Shown: positions 1-12,626, counted from the stretch's first letter. The stretch: DNA of 64,000 nucleotides from Sistotremastrum niveocremeum HHB9708 (GCA_001630475.1 KV419410.1:186001-250000); one strand, 5' to 3'. Numbers and translations are program-made. The notes: a model not told the origin generated them from the sequence alone.

Positions 1-1183
1 ATGCAGAAGTCACGGTTCCTTCTCCTTGTGGACACGAAGTCCACGAGGACGTCGACTTCGTGAAGGCCGGATTAACAGCCAGCGAATGGGGAGACCGATT
101 GCAGGAATGCGCTCGAGCTCTACGCTCAGCTGATGAATTGGACATGGCAGATATTCTTGAACTCAAATACCTCATCACGAAACGACGGTGGGATGTTTTG
201 GATCGAGTAGCTCGAAAAGCTATTGATCGCAACCCCACGAACGCCTATTTTTACTATGCTCTAACATCCAAGAGTGGCGAAGAGGTTTTCGGATGGGCGA
301 AAGAGGGCTTGAAATGTGAGGGGATCCCTCCTCATATTCGATAGGCGCTTCTTTACGAAGCTGGACGACGAGCAATGGACTTGGCGTTCGGGACGTTGTG
401 TCAAAACTCCATGCATGGACCTATGTGGGATAAAGGAGTTGCATGGCTCAAGAGCAGTTATTACGACTTGAAAGCTTTTGTTGCTGAAGCACCTCCGGAC
501 CATCCGAGGATGCTCCCTGCCCTGAATCGTTTTATCATCGTCAGCATTATCACGAAAGGGCCTGAGATGGACCCAGATCTTCGCGAGATATCGGTAAAGT
601 GGCCATCATAGACCTCACGAACTGAACCGTGCAAATCTAACTTAAGTCCTATTATTCAGGATATACTGCAAAAGCAGAAACTCGCCGAAGATGTCGATCA
701 CTACTTCTGGGAAAGTAAAGCCTCTCCCCATACGCAAGTCAGCCGTGTAAGAACCATTCTCTGCAAGATGCTGCCAAAAGCTGCGTCGCAGTGGAATATT
801 TTTGTCGAGAGAACGGCAAGGAAGGACCTCGACGATCCCGAGTCCGAATTCAATGATGATCCTTTGGCGGACACTTCGGTCACGATTGACCTGTACTCGG
901 AAGTCATCCGTCACAGATACAAAGCGGTTGATGATCCAGTCACTATCACGGGTATCAATGACAAAAAGATCAAATTTTATTGCTGCTCCTATTGCGAATA
1001 TTCGACTGCCGCTTTGAGGAAATGCGGGCGTTGTGGAGTAGCTCGCTATTGCGACGCAGAGTGGTGCGTTATCGCTGCTCGAGATCTTTACGGTGCTCCG
1101 GCTGATATTGTCCATGCAGTCAACGAAAGGCCTGGAAAGACCATAAATTGGTCTGCAAATCTCCTGAGATCAAGTGCATCTAG
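1..1183 (+). CDS. MYND-type zinc-finger protein, 3' part, with in-frame TAG
   Basis: The reading frame is open to the left edge (codons from base 3), so the 5' end lies outside the window. Two introns are visible, about 594-659 and one starting near 1063 inside the finger. After splicing the C-terminus is a textbook MYND finger: CSYC, then KCGRC, RYC, then WCQ and WKDHKLVC, a zinc-binding protein-interaction module. The protein aligns through its length with the second MYND gene at 15910-18371. At 342-344 the frame meets TAG where the paralogue has TGG (Trp) in PPFIRWILLY; coding similarity continues in the same frame after it, with no indel. The copy is therefore a recent pseudogene, a truncated gene, or is recoded. 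Client and pathway are unknown; MYND proteins of this kind are expanded in mushroom genomes. Confidence 0.75.
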
Positions 1184-2147
1184 GCCTAGGATGAGAATAC
1201 TTTCACGAACTACTGGTGGCAACTGGATAGAAATCTTCTAGTACCGGGTCTGATTGGGAATGTCTTGTGTATTGATGATTTTTGGAAGTCAATGAAGTTT
1301 TAGGCCAAGAAGCGGCCCATCTTTTTTGTGTGGAAGTCATTGATCATTGCTGTTTTCGCTATATGCACTACATGTAGCTCCTAAGCCTGTATCATAATGT
1401 ATTGACATATACTTGTATTTCAGATATTTTTTTGTGATTGATACAATGGCTAATATCATAGCTGCGCGCTGTTCAGACAGTATGACTTTCAAGGATGCCA
1501 TCAATCGGGTCTGTTGGTTTTCTGACCGAAAAAAAAGAACGACACGCCTGACAGACTGGACTAAGACGGCCTTCTAAGCCACGACGCAATTTAACCTGGG
1601 TAATTGCGACTGAAGGTCGTCCCCGACGTACACTGGAGCTATGAGTGCAAATTTAAAACCGACAAGGTCGTTCGCTCTGTGAGGAGGCCGCTACCACTTG
1701 CGCAGGCGTAGCGAGGTTCCGTTCCGTCGCCCAAAGCAATGGAGCATGAAATTTGCATGAGATTTCACATAGGGCCAGCGTTAAGAGACGATCCAATAAT
1801 GCCTGTTGAGTATTAATTGTTGCTTCGCTTCCGGAAATGCCGCGCAAAGGCGCCGGCGACGAAGAGCTCGGGAAACTTTCGCACGGCAGGCGCCCATCTT
1901 ATCGGCTTTGATACGCTTTGCAGACGAGTGCAGGCGGCAGGTGTAAGGACTTGAGAGAGGCCTCAAGCGACGAACACGATTAGACAGGCCGAGCTTGTGG
2001 ACCTGGGTTGAAGAAAGTTTTCAAGAAGGTCGTGGAACACAGTCGAGATCCGCGAGCCGCAATTCGGAATCGCCTCCGTCATAAGCCAAGGTACGTTTCT
2101 AATCTGGAGTCTGGAGCATATCGTATCTCCTCCTCTCTTCGACGCTC
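1184..2147. other. intergenic, no gene seen
   Basis: This stretch lies between the MYND gene and the FMP42-like transporter. Short open frames occur on both strands, but none shows a family motif, consistent splice sites or similarity to neighbours. CT-rich sequence just before 2148 is consistent with a transcription start region for the transporter. Confidence 0.5.
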
Positions 2148-4317
2148 ATGTCTCCTTCGCCAGTGATCTCCCCTCGACGACGGGTAGTCCAAATTGCGTT
2201 CGGTGTCGTCTTCTGGTATGGCTTTGGTGTCTCCCAAGTATTCTGCAGCTCAGATTGCTGACAGTCTTTTGCAGCTTATTTTGTGCAGGGATCAATTTTG
2301 GTTTCGCAGGTGCTTATCTTGAGCTATCTGGGGTTTCATGATCGTATCTCATGCACATGTCCCTGACGTCCAGCTTTGAAACCCGTTTTAATTAGACAAG
2401 GTCAGACTACACCCCTTATCTTGGTTATCTCTGCTCAACAATCCATGTTCAGGCGTTTACTCTGACCTATGCGAAGATGATCGCGAACATAACGTCCCTC
2501 ATCATGCCTGCAAAGACCAGGTTCGATTTCATCGCAAAACATCCTACCAGTGATTTCTCACACACCGCAGGACCTCCAACTCAATTTCTTGTTTACGCTA
2601 TCAGCCGTCTTCACCAATGTTCGTCCAACCTCTCCACTCGCAGACTCATCTCACATCGTCTTTCAGGTCTCGGCTCTTCCAATAGGAATGACCTTGGATA
2701 GATTGGGCCCGCGGTGGACATCCATCATAGGTGCCACCTTCTTCGCCCTTGGGAACTTCATGTTTGGACTGCAGTACAGAGCTCCTGGTAGGTCGCCACG
2801 TTTGCATCGATGAACGTCCCAACCCAACGTCTGAATCGTCATCAGGGATCGACACCTATGTCATGTAAAGCATTCTTTCTCCTTCATCGCACCCGCTGAC
2901 CTAGACCAGTGGCTATATCTTGCTTTCAATTGGAGGTCCTATGACTTTTATGCCCACACTACATCTATCCAATGCTTTCCCGACCCACTCCGGGACCATC
3001 CTGAGTTTATTAACAGGCGCTTTTGATGCCAGTACCATCCCCTTCCTCGCGTATAACGTCCTGTAAGATTTTCCTCGTGCCAGATTGAGCAGAATCAAAA
3101 TGCTGACGTCCGATAGTGCCCCTGACCTCCCTGTGCGGACGTGGTTCTGGACCTACATGATTATCCCCGCATTGTATGTGGCTCGCAATCTATTGCAAAC
3201 GAAGGGTGATTGACATATGTGATTAGACTAATCGCCGTACAACTCACAGTGGCGCCTGGTCACACTTACCAAGGGGATGAATTCAGAGTGATACCGGCGG
3301 AATTATCTCAAGACGATGCCCGCGTTCCACTGCTCAACGGGAGCGCGTCGGGCGGAGAGTACGGCGCCGTTTCGTCTGTGGAGGAACCGAGCGCAAAGGT
3401 CAAGGAGCATCTGGGAGTGGATCCCCTATATGGAGCGATCCACGGACGGCCTGCAGGTAAACAGATTGCTAGCACTTTCTTCCTGTACGTCTCTCTCTCG
3501 CGAGCATGTTTCTTGACAGTCTGAAGCGTTTCCCTAGCACGGTCGTCACCTTCTGGATCATTCACATGCAAGTCCACCCTTTCGAAACTGTCATTCATCG
3601 TCCTAATCTATCGTTACAGGATCAGGATCAATTTCTTCATACAGACTGTCGGAGCACAGATGTTGTTTTATATGCACTCTGTGTCTCGTGCGGATTCCTT
3701 GACTACGCTCTTCAATGTGGCTTTACCTTTTGCCGGCATTCTAGGTATTTCGACTTCTACTACGATCGATTCAGATGAACTGACCCAGAGCAGGCGTTCC
3801 TTTCGTTGCATTCTTGCTCGACAAGCAAGGCTCCTTCAGAAGCTCGTTGACGATTATGGTCGCCGGCGCCCTGTTCGGTATCTTTGGCCTTACCTCGATC
3901 TACGAACTACAGATGCTGCAGATCTTGATTCTCGTTGTTTTCCGCCCTCTCATGTATACCTTTGGTACGATCCCTTTCTCTCTCCTCCCTGAACATTACC
4001 TGATTAACTCGATCTCAAATCATAGTGAGCGACTATGCCGCCAAGTAAGTACCCTCTCTATGAACACAAGGTCAATGACTAATTTACTATCTAGATCGTT
4101 CGGATTTGAATCATTTGGAACTGTGTATGGACTCGCAAACACGATTGCGGGATTGTTCAACCTCATCTTGAGACCTGTTGACGTCCTTGTAAAAGAGAAC
4201 TTAAGAGGCAACTTCACCCCTGTCAACGTTGCCCTGGTTGTTCTTGGGTTTATTTCGTCCGCGGCACTTGGCTGGAGGATTTGGAGCGGTGGTCGACGAC
4301 AATTCATGAAATTCTAA
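2148..4317 (+). CDS. FMP42: Major facilitator transporter, FMP42/SLC43-like
   Basis: A multi-spanning MFS transporter resembling yeast Fmp42 and animal SLC43 amino-acid transporters. Joining at least a dozen short exons gives an N-terminal helix (VVQIAFGVVF), a cysteine-containing loop (VYSDLCEDD...ACKDQ), helices around FLFTLSAVFTN and VSALPIGMTLDRLGPRW (the MFS loop 2-3 signature G-x3-D-R-x-G-x-R), then a hydrophilic central loop near 3270-3440, and C-terminal helices with SDYAAKSFGFESFGTVYG and ALGWRIW. Two internal exons are only 19 nt, 2846-2864 (GIDTYV) and 4026-4044 (VSDYAAK). The start at 2148 gives the first hydrophobic helix. The substrate is unknown; amino acids are suggested by family. 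Yeast Fmp42 is reported with mitochondria or the vacuole; location here is not shown. Confidence 0.88.
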
Positions 4318-4494
4318 ATCTGTACGTAGTACGGATTGGGAAGTTGTGCCTCTTTGGCGGAAGTAATATAGATCTCACTATTCATCTTGTATTTTCAACC
4401 ACGATCTCAACGAAGTCGATGCTCCCGAATTTCTTTTCCAGACCCCGGCTAACTCCGAAGCGCCTTCGACAGCTCCTTTGACTGTACATCCACC

Positions 4495-5144
4495 ATGGCA
4501 GATTTGTCTGCCCAAACAGACGTCTCTCGGCCGTCTGCTTTACCAACTGCCCACATTGGTTCTCGGTCATCTCTAGTTGCGTCAAGGAACCTCAGTGAAC
4601 TTGATTCGGGGGCATATTTGGACTTGATTGAAGAAGACTGGAACAAGCGCGTCGACACTGAGATGGACGTACTGGTTGAGGGCATGGTGGATTTAGTGGG
4701 AATTGCTTCGGTGCGTTGTTGGATGAAATCGTGACTTCTACTAGGCATCCCAGAGACTGATGTCAGATTGTTGATGTAGATTGGAAACAAGGACAAGTTC
4801 AAGATTGCACAGGAGTCATTCCAGGCACAGACGCGTGCAGAGTCGATGGTACGCGTCTCCCGTGATGTTCATTTTCAAAAGCCTAATGATAGCAGGTCCG
4901 CGCCGCTCATTCATTGCTGTCTATCACCCATTCCCTCAAGCTTCTTTTTCTGCTTTCCGATGATGCTCAGATAATCCAAAAGCGGGACAAAGAACTGAAA
5001 GCGACACGAGAGGAATCAAGGCAATACAAGCAGAAAGTGGTTGAGCTTCTGAATGAGCTTCTCAGTGAACAGTCCGCACGCCGGATCGAGGAACGAGAAG
5101 CACATCCCCGGGCCGACGAAAATACAGAGATGCAAGAGAGTTGA
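4495..5144 (+). CDS. MED22: Mediator complex subunit 22
   Basis: MED22 (Srb6/Surf5 family) is a small head-module subunit of Mediator, which bridges transcription factors and RNA polymerase II in the nucleus. Exons beginning at 4495 join to a protein with the family core: DLIEEDWNKRVDTEMDVL, then VDLVGIASIGNKDKF, QAQTRAESMVRAAHSLL and SLKLLFLLSD, followed by a coiled C-terminal tail rich in Glu/Lys. The N-terminal 35 residues are Ser-rich and poorly conserved. Two or three introns interrupt it (about 4711-4779, about 4850-4896). The gene follows the FMP42-like gene on the same strand at a 177 bp distance and converges with the aldolase gene, only 67 bp beyond its stop. Confidence 0.9.
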
Positions 5145-5211
5145 GAAACACTGGTCTTTTTGGAATACGTACACCTATTCTTGGTTTTAGATTGTCTTTG
5201 TCATATACTGA

Positions 5212-6299
5212 TCATGCCGCCTTCTCCAGTTCCACCAATTTCGCGATCCAGTCTCCCGCTGGGCTTTGCAGTGCGTCTTTGGACACCAGCAAAAGTGGGC
5301 CTCTCACATATGGCACGCCATATCCGAAATGCTCGCTTATAGCTCTCTTCAAACCTGCTATGCCACCCAAAGTCCCGACTGCCGCATCGGCATGAGAGAA
5401 GATCTCCTGGATCTGTTTCGCCTCGTCAACTCTTCCTGCACGATATGCATCGTAGAGCTTTTTGTGCAACTTTGGTGCCAAATTGACCAATGCACCGATA
5501 ATTCCTGCAGAGCCGCATAGCAAACCTGGGAGCATCACATCGGACTTGCCAGGGAAGACTGCAAACTCGGAAGGAGGGAAAGTCGTGCAGAGTCTATGGG
5601 CTTTGCCAATGTCCCCGCACGATAATTTCGTCCCGACAATGTTTGGGTGCTTTGCAAGTTCGGCGATTACCTCAGACGTGAGGTTTTGGCCTGCAGTCAC
5701 CTAATCAAACTGTCAGTCCTGGAAGATCTGCAGGATGGAACGGGTGGCTACCGTCGGGAAGTTGTATATCATGATCGGGATGGGAGACTTGTCTGCGACC
5801 TGCTCGCGGGATCAGATATACTATCGCAACTCCCGAGAAAATGGACGTGCCGTGCGATGGAAAGTGAGTATATTGGCTTTACTCATGGCCGGTGCCCATG
5901 TGGATGGCGTCAAGACCAATGCATGCGAGGCTCCCGCTTCTTGGGCCTCCTCACAGAGGGTGATGGTTTCCCGAGTCGATTGGGCACCTGTCCCAGCGAT
6001 AACCAAGGTGTCTTTGAAGCCATTCTCATCCAAGGTCTTCCTGGTGATGCCGATTGCTGTAAATCGCTCCAGATGCGAGAGATGTTGGGCCTCCCCGTTG
6101 CTGCCTTGCACGAGGATTCCTGTTACACCACCTCTAGCTAATCGTAAGATATGTGCCTTGTAGCCTATAAACAATTATGTCAAAAATTCCCAAACCTAGG
6201 AGAACTGTAAACGCACCTTCAGTATCAATTTCTTCATTAGAATCAAAGTAGACAACTGCAGGCACGTATATGCCTTGAGGAGGTGCCTGTTTGGCCATG
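5212..6299 (-). CDS. DapA-family (dihydrodipicolinate synthase-like) aldolase
   Basis: A class I (Schiff-base) aldolase of the DHDPS/NAL superfamily. Visible signatures are QGSNGEAQHLSHLER (substrate loop), IPIMIYNFP with the catalytic Tyr, and NIVGTKLSCGD with the Schiff-base Lys. The start MAKQAPPQGIYVPAVVYFD at 6299 fits the family N-terminus; three exons follow. Fungi make lysine by the aminoadipate route, so a true lysine-pathway DapA is unlikely. Better candidates are a 4-hydroxy-2-oxoglutarate aldolase (HOGA1-like, mitochondrial in animals) or a 2-keto-3-deoxy sugar-acid aldolase such as fungal GaaC or Lra4. No mitochondrial presequence is evident, which favours the cytosolic sugar-acid type, but the sequence alone does not decide. 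It is divergent from MGM1 with 83 bp between start codons. Confidence 0.85.
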
Positions 6300-6382
6300 G
6301 TGTGAAAGATAGCAGAAATAGGCGTGCCGTCGGAGTTGCGCGTTCAAGTTCTCCAAATTCAAGAACTCGATGAGGCGACAAA

Positions 6383-9300
6383 ATGCTCAGATCAGCACCT
6401 AAGAAACTCAAGGTGCAGCTCGACAAGGCTTCTACTGCTCAGCAGAGAGTTGTTCATCGGCGTTTTACTACCTTCTCATCGTCTTCGACCACTTCGACGC
6501 GGTTTCGATTCCGCAACAGCGCCCCGTGGGCTGCTTCATTGCGTCATATCCATGCACGGGCAATATCATACTCTTCTATCCCAAAATTCGTAGCTCGGGC
6601 GTTCAGAGTGCCAGTCGCAGGGGCAACAGTTGGTGCAGGAGCATTTGGATATGCAAACTACAAAGTCGAGGGTACGTTCTCGCGTTCTCTTCTCGAAATT
6701 TCTTGCCTGATCCTCTACTCAGAATTACGAACCAAATCGAAAGAATGGATCAATGCAGCCCAGGAATCAGCTGGCGACTTCATAGATTCTGCCTCCGACG
6801 CATTCAAGAGCGCGCAGTCTAAACTGGCGTCTATCGAAATCCCAACGGTGGAGACACCCCAATTCGTCAAAGATCTGTTTGCTTCTTTGTCGTCCAACTC
6901 CGAAGGGAGGAAGTCAAACGATGGCGGGAATGGGCATGAGAGCGGGCGAGGTGGTCCTGGAGACGAGGAGAAGGCCACCATTGCGGCTTTGCTTGCGGCA
7001 ACATTGTCGGGTCCTTCGACGGACGCGCCTTCAAACAACGAAAGTCGATCTGAGGACCCAGACTCGCGGCAGAATGATCTCATGCGCATGACTCGAAAGC
7101 TGATCGAGATAAGGAGCATCTTATTGAGCATCGATCAGAGCGACAGCCTGAAATTGCCCAGCATTGTTGTGATAGGAAGTCAGAGCTCTGGAAAAAGCTC
7201 TGTGTTGGAGGCGATTGTGGGCCATGAATTCTTACCCAAGTGCGTGTTTGCCATAGTCGGGTCACTGCGATACTGACCGCTTGATCGAGCAGAGGAAATA
7301 ATATGGTGACCAGAAGACCGATCGAACTCACTCTGATCCACACACCTCGAAAGAGCGGTCTCGACGCCGAAGAGTATGGAGAATTCCCAGCACTCGGTCT
7401 CGGCAAAATCACCAACTTCTCCCAAATCCAACAGACCCTCACAGACCTGAACTTGGCTGTACCCGCCTCAGAAGCAGTATCCAATGACCCCATCGATCTC
7501 CGCATATACAGTCCCTATGTTCCCGATCTCACACTCATCGATCTGCCTGGATATGTGCAGATCGCTTCCATGGATCAGCCCGAGACTCTCAAGGAGAAGG
7601 TTGCCGCGTTATGTGATCGTTATATCCGCGAACCCAACATCATCCTAGCCGTCTGTGCTGCCGATGTGGATCTAGCCAATTCCCCTGCCCTTCGCGCTTC
7701 TCGCAAAGTGGACCCGTTGGGATTACGAACCATTGGCGTCGTGACCAAGATGGACCTCGTGCAACCCGAGCAGGGTGTATCAATCTTATCCAACAATAGA
7801 TACCCCCTACACCTAGGCTATGTGGGCGTGGTATGCAAGCCATCCAAGAAGGACAGTCACGAGTCTCCCCGTACGGTGGCTCGCCGGGGAGAGGATTCCT
7901 ACTTCGGCTCGCACAAGGACTACTTTGGGAGTTCATCGTCTCTCATGGTGGGCACCGAGACTCTTCGCCGACGGCTGATGGAGGTCCTCGAGTCCTCCAT
8001 GGCATCTTCTTTGCACGGCATCACGAATGCTGTACAACTTGAGCTAGAAGAAGCCACCTATCAGTTCAAGGTCCAGTTCAACGATCGGCGCATCAGCGCG
8101 GAATCTTATGTTGCTGAGACCGTCGACAGCTTGAAGGCGAGATTTAGAGACTTCACTTCGCAGTTCACGAAGCCACATATACGTGCGAAGCTTAAGGCTA
8201 TGCTGGACGAGAAATCGATGGATGTCCTCGAGCAGCTCTACTGGTCTGACAAGCGAAGTGAAGAATTGACCGCCCTCGCCACGGACGTCAAAGTGAAACC
8301 CGAGACCGTTGATTCTTATTGGCGATATAAATTGGATGCCGCTTCCAGTTTGTTGACCAAATCTGGTGTTGGACGAGATTCCACTATACTCGTCGCTGAT
8401 GGGCTGCGTTCACTCATGGAAACGATTGCGTCGGGGGAGCCGTTCAATTATCATCCACGGGCAGCTGAGCGCCTTATTCAGTTCTCTCATATGATCCTCC
8501 GGGATAGAATCGGTGTCGCATCCGATCAGGTCGAGAATTGCATAAAGCCATACAAATACGAAATCGAGGTGGATGCAAGAGAATGGGAAGATGGACGTGT
8601 CAACGCGATCGAGCTTTCTGAACGAGAGATTCAGATGTGCGAAGGTAAGCTGAAGGAGATCAAAAAGAGGGTTGGCGGGGGGAGGTATCTGAACAGGTTG
8701 ATTGCCTACGTCAAGTTACTCGAGGACCAAGAGACTGATAAGAAACGACTTCGCCGGTCTCAGGATGAAGATGCTCAGGACGACGCACCAAATCCGCTGA
8801 TAGACAACTACAGATATAATCCTGCACATGTACTTGATGGTGAGCTACTCTGCTGTCAGTGTATTGTCTTGCACTAATGACCCACACCGTCTCAGCTCGC
8901 CATGCCATGTTATATTCCGATCGTCTGAACATATTGAAGCTCAGAGCTGCAGCTCTGAAGTCCAAGCGCTGCAAAGGCGGCCCGCAGAACGATGTCTTCT
9001 GCCCCGAGGCGTTCTTGAATGTTGTGTCCACCAAGTTGGCGTACACAGCTGCAATGTTTATCAACATTGAATTACTGGACCAATTTTTCTATCAGGTACT
9101 TCATGCGGCTTTCATGTGTAGTTTTGAACCTGACACAGATTGTTTCTAGTTCCCACGAGAAATCGACTCTAGACTTATTTACGACCAAGACCGCAACGAG
9201 ATTCTAGAGTTTGCTAGGGAGAATCCCGTCATTCGCAAGCACTTGGACTTGCAGGAAAGGAAGGATAAGCTCGAGGAGGTAAATTTGATCATCTACGGTC

Positions 9301-9426
9301 TTCGATCTCGCAGCTTTAATAATGCATGACCAGGTGATGAAGCAGCTCCAGAGCCTGAGCCATTTCCGAAAAGATAGCCAACCTGCACCACGGCGACAGC
9401 GGGGACTTTTCGGAGGCATGTTTTGA
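6383..9426 (+). CDS. MGM1: Mitochondrial dynamin-like GTPase Mgm1 (OPA1 family)
   Basis: Mgm1/OPA1 drives inner-membrane fusion and cristae shape in mitochondria. The N-terminus (about residues 1-80) is rich in Arg, Ser and Thr and lacks acidic residues, as expected for a matrix presequence, and is followed by a Gly/Ala-rich hydrophobic segment ([18 protein letters not shown]) that would be the membrane anchor. The GTPase domain shows the P-loop GSQSSGKSS, switch I MVTRRP, G3 DLPGYVQ and G4 TKMDL. Middle and assembly (GED-like) helices follow to RGLFGGMF at 9426. Five or so introns are present; one near 7242-7293 falls inside the GTPase domain just after GHEFLPK. In the family the rhomboid protease Pcp1 cleaves after the anchor to give long and short forms; I cannot place that site with confidence. 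Confidence 0.95.
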
Positions 9427-9544
9427 TTTCTTCTTGGACCACTTTCACCATTTTATGACCGACATGGCTCTTCAATCACGACCCGGGTTAGCAGGATGTA
9501 CTAATTATCGATACGCCCCACTCTATTATAATACAGATCCGAGT

Positions 9545-10204
9545 TTACAGCTTGGCCTTGGCTTTCGCCTGTGCGCCCTTTGTGATTGTTAGGACCGCAT
9601 GGCACAATTAAGATTCCACACGCACCTTCAATACACCATCCAATTTGGTTGCGAGCATGATATTCCCTTTGGTCTTAGTCACATAGTTAGTATGACTATT
9701 TCTGGCCAGGTAACAAATTACCTTGAGTTTGCCAGTCATGAATGCCTTCTGGCCGTCGAGCTTGCCTGCCGCAAGTTGCGAGAATGTATCGTCTGCACCA
9801 GAGTAATAGTTGCATTAGCTTGTGATGCTACACGGAGAAGCCGAAGACGCGTCGACGTACCGGAAAGTATGATAGTTACATCTGCTTTTGGCTTCGCCGG
9901 CCCTTGATAAACCTTTCCTTCCTTCTTGAGATCAATGGTCCAAACACCCTCTTTCCCTTCTTCGTTCTTTATTCTCAACTCAAAGATGCCATTGACCTGA
10001 CAGACATTGAGAGGAGCCTAGTGTAGAGATGATGCCGGGTGAGAATACCTTCTTAATCTGGGCTTTCTTTTCTGTCTCTGTGTATTTGCCGAAAGCGCCA
10101 CCGAGTGTTTCCAATATTTCTGACGACTGAACGAATTTAGCGTGGATGGCATCTAAGTTGTCCGCAAAGCTTACTTTGAAACCAGCAACCTTGAGATCTG
10201 ACAT
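9545..10204 (-). CDS. SCP2 sterol-carrier domain protein, peroxisomal
   Basis: A stand-alone SCP2 domain protein like the oleate-inducible POX18/PXP18 of Candida. Three exons join to about 130 residues containing FELRIKNEEGKEGVWTIDLK, KPKADVTIILSDD, FSQLAAGKLDGQKAFMTGKLKVKGN, a hydrophobic lipid-binding fold that carries sterols or fatty acyl-CoA. The last codons read KAKAKL followed by TAA at 9545-9547; AKL is a recognised variant of the C-terminal PTS1 signal, so import into peroxisomes is expected. The start at 10204 (MSDLKVAGFK) is the only Met fitting the domain. Its promoter is shared with the divergent deubiquitinase gene at 10362. Confidence 0.92.
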
Positions 10205-10361
10205 GACGGGTTGGGGAAAGCAAGGAGACGCCGAACACTTTGGGCCGGGACCGAATCCCTGAAGCCGAACCCTTATTACATGTGATTCTCGATCGAATCT
10301 CGATTAGAGATCTTGTTTCGCCTTATTTGGTCACCGGTCTTGAATGACCTAAGTCGTCGCG

Positions 10362-12626
10362 ATGGAAGTCGAAGTTCCTGGCAACCCTCAAGCCTTTTTG
10401 CCCAACACTGACTTGTCTCTGCAAGACGAGCTCATGAGCCAACCCGCTGCGCTCACCGATCAGATTGTCGCGAGCCCTTCGCCACCGAAACCCCCTGTTA
10501 TTGTCATTCACGAAGAAGACTCTACATGTTCACATCTCGTGGCTCTCTTTACGAATGAATCTGCCAAATCTGCTCTTATAAAGAAATACAAGTCTGCGGT
10601 AACATGGGCAGCCAGTGCGAATCTGCACAAAACTCAGGCGTCGAAACATACCGCGAAGAAACGGCGGGTTCGTGCTTTTGTTTCCGTCATTGGACGTGAC
10701 AATTGATTTGGATAGCTTGCGTCTCCAACATGTGATGCATGCCACGTTGTTCTCACACGTCCTGTTGTCTGCTTGGAATGTTCTTTTGCTGGATGTTGGC
10801 ACAATGCTCACGCTGTGGCTCATCTTCGCGTTTCCGATCACTCATTCGGTGGGTTGTATTTATCAATCAAATCAATATGAAATTCAATTTTAAAAAGCTG
10901 TTGAGGCGAAAACTGGTGCTATTTTCTGCGCATCTTGCGACGACTTTGTGTACAGCAACATCCTGGATAGCCTATATGACCACATCAACTTATCGGCGGC
11001 AGAAAAGACGCTGAAATATCGAGGTATGTCAACGCGGCTATGTGGAATCCCCACTTATGGTTTGCAGACCCTGGAAAAATCAAGGAAGCGTATCGTCAAT
11101 GGTCTCCAGACCAGAAGGATCAAGACTTTCTCCAAACCAGTACAACGGAGGTGTCTAGTCAAGGTCGGAGAGGCCTTCTTAATTTGGGACAGACTTGTGC
11201 CATGAACACGATATTGCAATCCTTCATTCACAATCCATTATTGAGAAATTACTTCCTTTCGGACAAACACAACTACAAGCTTTGTCTGAAGCCTAAGGAC
11301 TGCATGTGTTGCGAGATGGACAAATTATTTACAGAGGTAAAGTCCAGAAATGGGTTTCAGTCGACGGCCGCTGATGATAATCCTAGATATTCTCCGGAGA
11401 TCCTGCACCATTTGGCGCTCTGTCAATTCTCCCCGTCATGTGGCGAGGTTCCGATTCTTCCTCGTCGTTTTCTGAAGGCTATGCACAGCATGACGCTCAC
11501 GAGTTCTTCATCTCTTGCATCCAACATATCCACAGGACGTTCAAAGGGTCAACTGAGTCCAGCTGTAACTGCATCATTCATTCAACTTTCGCCGGAGCAT
11601 TAGCTAGTGAAATCGTTTGTGGGAAGTGTCGCTTTTCAAGTACCCAAGTAGATCCCATGCTGGACATCAGCCTTGAGCTGAAAGGAAAGGACAAAGATTC
11701 TAGTGCGGATGAGCCAACTCTCCATTCATGTCTGAGACGGTCAGCGTCATTTGCTTCGAGTTCATCAATCTTCTCAAGTATAAGCAGATATACCAGAGCA
11801 GAAAAACTTCCTCCGAAGACCTATACCTGTTCGAAATGCGGTAGTAATTCTGTAAGTCATTTCATCTATTGACTTTCCCTCTTTGTGATCTTTGTTATCG
11901 TTAGGATGCAACCAAACGTCTGAGCTTCCGCAAATTACCACCAGTTTTAGCATTCCAACTGAAGGTAATTTGCTGGTCAATTTACCATGAATATAAATTC
12001 ACTCGATGAGTCAGCGCTTCGAGCACAAGACGGCCGATAAGTCATCGGCCCACAAAATCACAAAGCCAGTTCGGTTCCCCGCCCAATGCAACCTAGCTGC
12101 ATTTACCAGTTTTGGATCAAATTCCGAAGCAACAAGGTAGGACCTTACAATGACCTGAGCTGTTGATCTGAAACGCGACGCAGTAATATCGGTCCGGATA
12201 TATTGTATGATTATGATCTATTCTGCGTTGTGAATCACGAAGGGGCGATGGACAATGGTCATTACACGAACTTTGCGCGATTCGAGGATGAGGTTAGTTT
12301 AGACTGCAGAAATATTTGCGAGACGCTGATTTCTTTGAACAGTGGTACAGATTTGATGACGACAAGTATGTAATTTTCTCGACCATCCCGTAAAAGATAC
12401 TCAAATTTTGCGTAGGGTAACACACGCGAAGCTATCGCAGGTACTTGCTTCGAATGCATACATGCTCTTCTACGTCAAACGCCAGCTGGATTATCACCCC
12501 GTCATCCGACCGTCTTATGTTGTCAGTCGAGAAAAGGAAGCACAACGCGAGAGAGAAAGGGAGAAAGAGAAGCTTCAGACTCTCAACCGGGAGATTGATG
12601 ACGACTTGATGCGTCTCCTCACGTAG
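10362..12626 (+). CDS. UBP8: Ubiquitin carboxyl-terminal hydrolase, Ubp8/USP22-like
   Basis: A ubiquitin-specific protease with an N-terminal zf-UBP domain (CSHL near residue 50; CDACHVVL, CLECSFAGCWH and FCASCDDFVY) followed by a USP domain. The Cys box reads GLLNLGQTCAMNTILQSFIH, with the QDAHEF-like motif as YAQHDAHEFF, a CxxC pair (CGKC...CSKCG), and the His box NEGAMDNGHYTNF. This order matches Ubp8/USP22, the SAGA enzyme that deubiquitinates histone H2B. Oddities: the residue after the catalytic Cys, usually Phe or Tyr, is Ala, and position -2 is Gln. About nine introns are present, and one exon (12343-12365, WYRFDDD) is only 23 nt. The C-terminus is an acidic/basic coiled tail. No other SAGA gene lies nearby. 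Confidence 0.88.
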
